A stretch of DNA of 51,672 nucleotides from Fodinicola feengrottensis. Its GTDB lineage: Bacteria; Actinomycetota; Actinomycetes; Mycobacteriales; HKI-0501. Both the position numbers and the translations under genes were made by a program. Under the pieces are notes generated by a model that ran no database searches, had not been told where the DNA came from, and worked only from the letters and a program-made list of their open reading frames with translations. Location: assembly GCF_010993775.1 (NCBI RefSeq), contig NZ_WOTO01000067.1, positions 1 through 51,672 of the forward strand, written 5' to 3'. Below are positions 48,735 to 51,672 of the stretch, piece after piece; within the stretch, counting starts at the first letter, position 1; each line of letters starts with the position of its first letter.

Positions 48735-49253
48735 TCAGATTCCTTCACTCTTGGGTTCGGGCGCTGCAGCTGCGCACCCTTGGTTGTTGGTGTTGATCGG
48801 GAACTCGGCGAGAGGAGCGCGGTCGTCTTCTGCGACCGCTTGAAGCCGGTTAAGGGCGGCTGTGATATCGCCGGCAATGTCCTGCAGGATCGCGGCTCGT
48901 TCAGAAAAGTCGTCGGCATCATGGCACCGGACTTCGTGCTCTACCTCTTCACGAATGATGTCGATCTGGTCGTTGATGATGGCAGCGGCAATGTCCAGCA
49001 GCGAACCGATGATGGCGATGCCGCGGCTCAGAAAATCCGCGACCAGCAGGGTTACGATGAGGGCCTGGTTTTTGCCGTTATCCATTTCGAATATCACTGA
49101 CCGGTCAGTGCCTGGTAGGAATTCCAAGCGGACGGCCCCGAATTGCCGCGTCACCGTGAACGCGTGGTTCGTTGGAATAGGCTGAATGCGATGGACCCGC
49201 AACGGCGGGAACGGTGGAGTTGATTCGATCTGGCTTTCGGTCAGGTAGCTCAT
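48735..49253 (-). CDS. Hypothetical protein
   Basis: 172 residues from ATG 49253, with the stop just one base before the next start. It reads MSYLTESQIESTPPFPPLRV, TVTRQFGAVRLEFLPGTDRS and helical stretches LIVTLLVADFLSRGIAIIGS and AAILQDIAGDITAALNRLQA. No family is recognised. It is coupled to the phage-type gene downstream. Confidence 0.5.
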   Translation of the reverse strand: MSYLTESQIESTPPFPPLRVHRIQPIPTNHAFTVTRQFGAVRLEFLPGTDRSVIFEMDNGKNQALIVTLLVADFLSRGIAIIGSLLDIAAAIINDQIDIIREEVEHEVRCHDADDFSERAAILQDIAGDITAALNRLQAVAEDDRAPLAEFPINTNNQGCAAAAPEPKSEGI

Positions 49254-49544
49254 GGAGCCACCGCCGCCTGGGCGCGAGGCCGCCGACCCGAAAGGGCGGC
49301 GGAGATCAAACGTGCGAACTGGGTCATCTGAGACCGCGTCGGGTAGTGTCGCGCGAGGCTTCGATTGTCGTGTTCAAGCAGTGGAATCGCGGTAGACTAA
49401 GCATACTTTACCTCGTTTAGCCGTGGTGGAATTTCCCGCGCGATGGGCGCATCGGAAGCGGGACCGATCTTGTTGTGTTTGTGGCACGAAAAGGCCGCAG
49501 CGGGTCAGCTGGCGTAAGTCTGGTTTGAGCACTAAGTCTGGGTT
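49254..49544. other. Gap upstream of the 49253 gene
   Basis: No gene is seen in this 291-base stretch. A weak hairpin (CGCCGACCC GAAA GGGCGGCG, near 49280-49301) lies just upstream of the 49253 start. The stretch 49390-49430 is AT-richer and may hold the promoter. Confidence 0.45.
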
Positions 49545-50915
49545 TTAGTCGACTGTCGGCACTGCGGGAAGTATTGCCGCTAAGGTTGCCGTCTTGGTTG
49601 CTGTACGGAACATCGACGCCGCGTTTGCGGCAATGTTCGATATTCCATCCTCTCGTTCCTGTCGAGTGAAAGGCAGTTTCGCATGCGGGCCGACACGGAA
49701 CACCGGTATCTCGAAATGCCTCTGGGCGACGGCTTGCCCGTCAGAGGTTGTGTATTCATAGAAATCCGTGCTTCGCAGACCCTGAACATCCGATTCGGTA
49801 TTACCTGTGCAAACAACGATGAGATCGTAGGTACGACCATCGATGAGCCCGGCCCCAGGTAGGGCGACGGGAGTTGCGCGTCGGTTGATAACATTGAGCC
49901 TCTGGGCTCCGAAGCGATCCGGCCGCAGGTAGCTGCCGATGGCCTGATATCTGCCGCGGATCTCATCCTTCCAGATGGCGCAGTTTCGCGGGAGGTCGTT
50001 GGAATACCAGTCGATACGGTCGACGCTGTCTAGGGCAGCGGCAGCCATAGACGGTTGTGGCGCGATGCCGAGTAAGGACTCGGCCACGCATTTGCCGGAA
50101 TCGCCACCGCCGACAATCCCGACACACGACGCAACGCTCTTAGCGGCCACGGCGTCGCCATGCGCTGCATAAACTGGGGGAAGGTGAGGATCGTCGCGCC
50201 GTTGGCCACCGCTTGGGCGTACGGGTCGCCCAGTCCTCGCGCGTCGATGACGTTCTGGGCGTACAAGGGGTCTCGGCCTTCGACGTCAACTTCGATGCCT
50301 TCGCCATCACGGGCGACGGACAGTACTTGTGCGTCGGTGAGGACTTCCGCGAACTGAGCCAACGCCAGTCGGATGACGAAAGCCATGTCGGTGTTCGTCT
50401 GGTATTCGGCCATGGAGACATTCGCCGCTTGAATCGGTGCGCCCGGCAGGTAGTTCAGACTCGCTCCCCCGTCGCCGGCCAGTCCTGCATCCCCCGAGCG
50501 GTTGCGGAGTTAAGGAAGAAAGTCGGTGTCTTGGACATCGCGAAACAACCGCCGGCCCGTTCGTTGCGTTCCAGCACCAATGGCTTTTGATGTCCACTGA
50601 GGACTCTCGGGTCGCGGCGTAGGCGGCGGCGTGGAAGCCGCTGCCGATGATCACTTCGCGCTCGACTCCGGTCCAGCGTGCCAGCACGTTGTTCTGGCGC
50701 ACGTCGTCCGCCCAGTAGTCATCCATAAGCTGGTCTGCGTACTCGCGACCGGCTGGATCCAGTGCGATGCCGGTAAGTTGCGCCTCTGCCGGGTTTCGAA
50801 ACTCCGAGGCCCGCTCCATGACCGCTCGTATTCCGGCTGAGGCGGCCGGTTTCGAGGCGACTGCGGCGAGGAGAGACTCGATCTGCACGGACGGCTCGAA
50901 GATGGTCTTCGGCAT
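49545..50915 (-). CDS. FAD-dependent oxidoreductase with two Rossmann motifs (frameshifted)
   Basis: About 455 residues from ATG 50915, preceded by GAAAGGAAG. Several frameshifts (near 50610, 50500-50440 and 50150) are needed. The FAD loop is VIIGSGFHAAAYAATR near residue 90. A second dinucleotide-binding loop is VGIVGGGDSGKCVAES, as in FMO/monooxygenase-like proteins. Between them lies VEGRDPLYAQNVIDARGLGD, and later LIVVCTGNTESDVQ resembles the C-terminal cofactor motif of such enzymes. The N-terminal 80 residues before the first motif are extra. The substrate is unknown. A flavoprotein of this type is unusual among small mobile-element genes and stands alone behind a hairpin. Confidence 0.65.
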
Positions 50916-51036
50916 GGTTGTCTTCCTTTCACTTGGGGATTGGGGCCATTCGCGGCACTACGCGGCGAGAGTGGGAGATTCGGGGACTGGTGGATCCGTA
51001 CGATCTGCGCGGAATCGGTCGGGTACTGAGCGACAG

Positions 51037-51071
51037 AAAGGCCCGTACCGCGGGTTGCGGTACGGGCCTTT
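51037..51071 (-). terminator. Perfect 15-bp hairpin
   Basis: AAAGGCCCGTACCGC, loop GGGTT, GCGGTACGGGCCTTT. It lies 65 bases past the stop of the 51136 gene and is followed on the minus strand by CTGTCG. A probable terminator, also upstream of the flavoprotein gene. Confidence 0.7.
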
Positions 51072-51135
51072 CGAGTCGATGATTTCCTTGCGCCTAGACG
51101 CCTTGCACTGTCATGACTGACTACTTGGATTGGAA

Positions 51136-51672
51136 CTACGCGTCTGCGGGAGGACAGACCAGAGTAATGAAACGATCCAGTCCTCTCACCAGGTCGAGCG
51201 TGAGCGGACCGTCCTCCTGCAGCAGCGGGACCAGAGCGTCCAGGAGCTCCTGCCCGTTGGCCGGTAGGTCATCGGAAAGCAGCTCGACGGTGGCCAATAG
51301 CGTGCTCGAGAGCCTCCGATGTGGACAGTTTTCCTTGTCCAGCCGTGATTCATATTTGTCGCGGAGGTCGGCGAGCTGTCGGTCGTGCAGCGCCTGCAGC
51401 TCCTCTACTTCGTCAAGGTGCTGGTTGGTGGCCTTTTGTACTTCTTTCTGTAGCTCATTTCCAAGGCGAACGGCAAAGGCGTCGTGCTCGGCCATCCAGT
51501 GCCGCCGATCCACCTGGTGGCGCCGTGTCACGCCACGCAACGCTTGGCTCATCGCCGACGCGTACTGAGCGGGATCGGCCACCGGGCAGGCCGGTGCGTC
51601 GGCCGGCACCGGGTACGCGATGCCGTTGATCGACACCAAGAATTCGGTGCACTCCGGGTCCGCCCAGGCGAA
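51136..51672 (-). CDS. Partial coiled-coil hypothetical protein (runs off the window)
   Basis: The frame stays open from 51136 to the window edge, so the 5' end is missing. The visible part begins FAWADPECTEFLVSINGIAY, then IAYPVPADAPACPVADPAQY, a coiled-coil stretch (LQKEVQKATNQHLDEVEELQ, LHDRQLADLRDKYESRLDKE) and LLATVELLSDDLPANGQEL. The heptad-like spacing and high charge indicate a coiled coil of about 40 residues. No family is recognised. It is the only gene at the right edge and shows the accessory region continues. Confidence 0.6.
   Translation of the reverse strand, partial: FAWADPECTEFLVSINGIAYPVPADAPACPVADPAQYASAMSQALRGVTRRHQVDRRHWMAEHDAFAVRLGNELQKEVQKATNQHLDEVEELQALHDRQLADLRDKYESRLDKENCPHRRLSSTLLATVELLSDDLPANGQELLDALVPLLQEDGPLTLDLVRGLDRFITLVCPPADA

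Noticed and set aside
1..51672. CRISPR array
   Set aside because: No regularly spaced identical repeats of 25-40 bases were seen, and no cas-like protein is present.
11421..51672. Second copy of the tRNA-Arg 3' end as attR
   Set aside because: No repeat of GGTTCGAATCCTGCCAGGGG was noticed by eye elsewhere in the window; a computed search would be decisive.

Overview
The window is high-GC DNA, about 63-67 percent by eye, from a member of the Actinomycetota. This rests on the GC-rich third codon positions, a divergent extra EF-Tu gene, a ParE/ParC-type topoisomerase pair, a SARP/AfsR-type regulator, actinobacterial-style Tad pilus gene order and a large serine integrase next to a tRNA-Arg. The genus cannot be read from the sequence. 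The sequence looks like unpolished long-read assembly. Most long genes are split by one-base indels, often in homopolymers (for example T11 at 9550-9560, G8 at 17572-17579, T8 at 48508-48515). I therefore report reconstructed genes rather than ORF fragments.

Region 1 (1-3372) is a fold-back. Bases 1-1545 are an inverted, indel-ridden copy of 1858-3372, around a loop of about 310 bases holding the 3' end of a type II NADH dehydrogenase gene. The locus is probably single copy: ndh 3' end, ogt, a 2OG-Fe(II) oxygenase, and a convergent DinB-like gene. Region 2 (3222-11111) is chromosomal and on the minus strand: DinB-like protein, a second EF-Tu, a sulfotransferase, and the topoisomerase pair parE-parC. 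A tRNA-Arg(CCG) on the plus strand follows at 11376.

Region 3 (from 11448 to the window end) looks like integrated foreign DNA entering at the 3' end of that tRNA. An integration module comes first (11259-15486, minus strand): a methyltransferase-like protein, a tandem-HTH Xis-like protein, and a large serine integrase whose ORF runs antisense through the tRNA. A Tad/Flp-type pilus locus follows (16625-28188, minus strand), in the order membrane proteins, SAF/CpaB-like protein, MinD-like ATPase, TadA, TadB, TadC, a small pilin candidate, two TadE-like proteins, a TadG-like protein, and a membrane LysM-BTAD protein. Just upstream lie a secreted Cys-rich protein and a large lipoprotein. Next are an SSB paralogue and a 1,100-residue SARP/AfsR-like regulator. 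After a 1.2-kb gene-poor stretch comes a string of small minus-strand accessory genes (37855-51672): an N-6 methylase without its catalytic motif, a GGDEF protein, a DUF2695-like protein, an IS982 element inside a broken gene, several unknowns, a phage-type MSHFTVLV-like protein and a two-Rossmann flavoprotein. Several of these genes are separated by strong hairpins. No right attachment site, relaxase, FtsK/TraB or replication initiator is in the window, so the element probably continues beyond 51672.

The most interesting lead is the Tad-type machine apparently carried on an integrase-bounded element. It includes a pilin gene hidden by a homopolymer frameshift and a GGDEF protein that could couple to it. 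The fold-back at the start is almost certainly an artefact.
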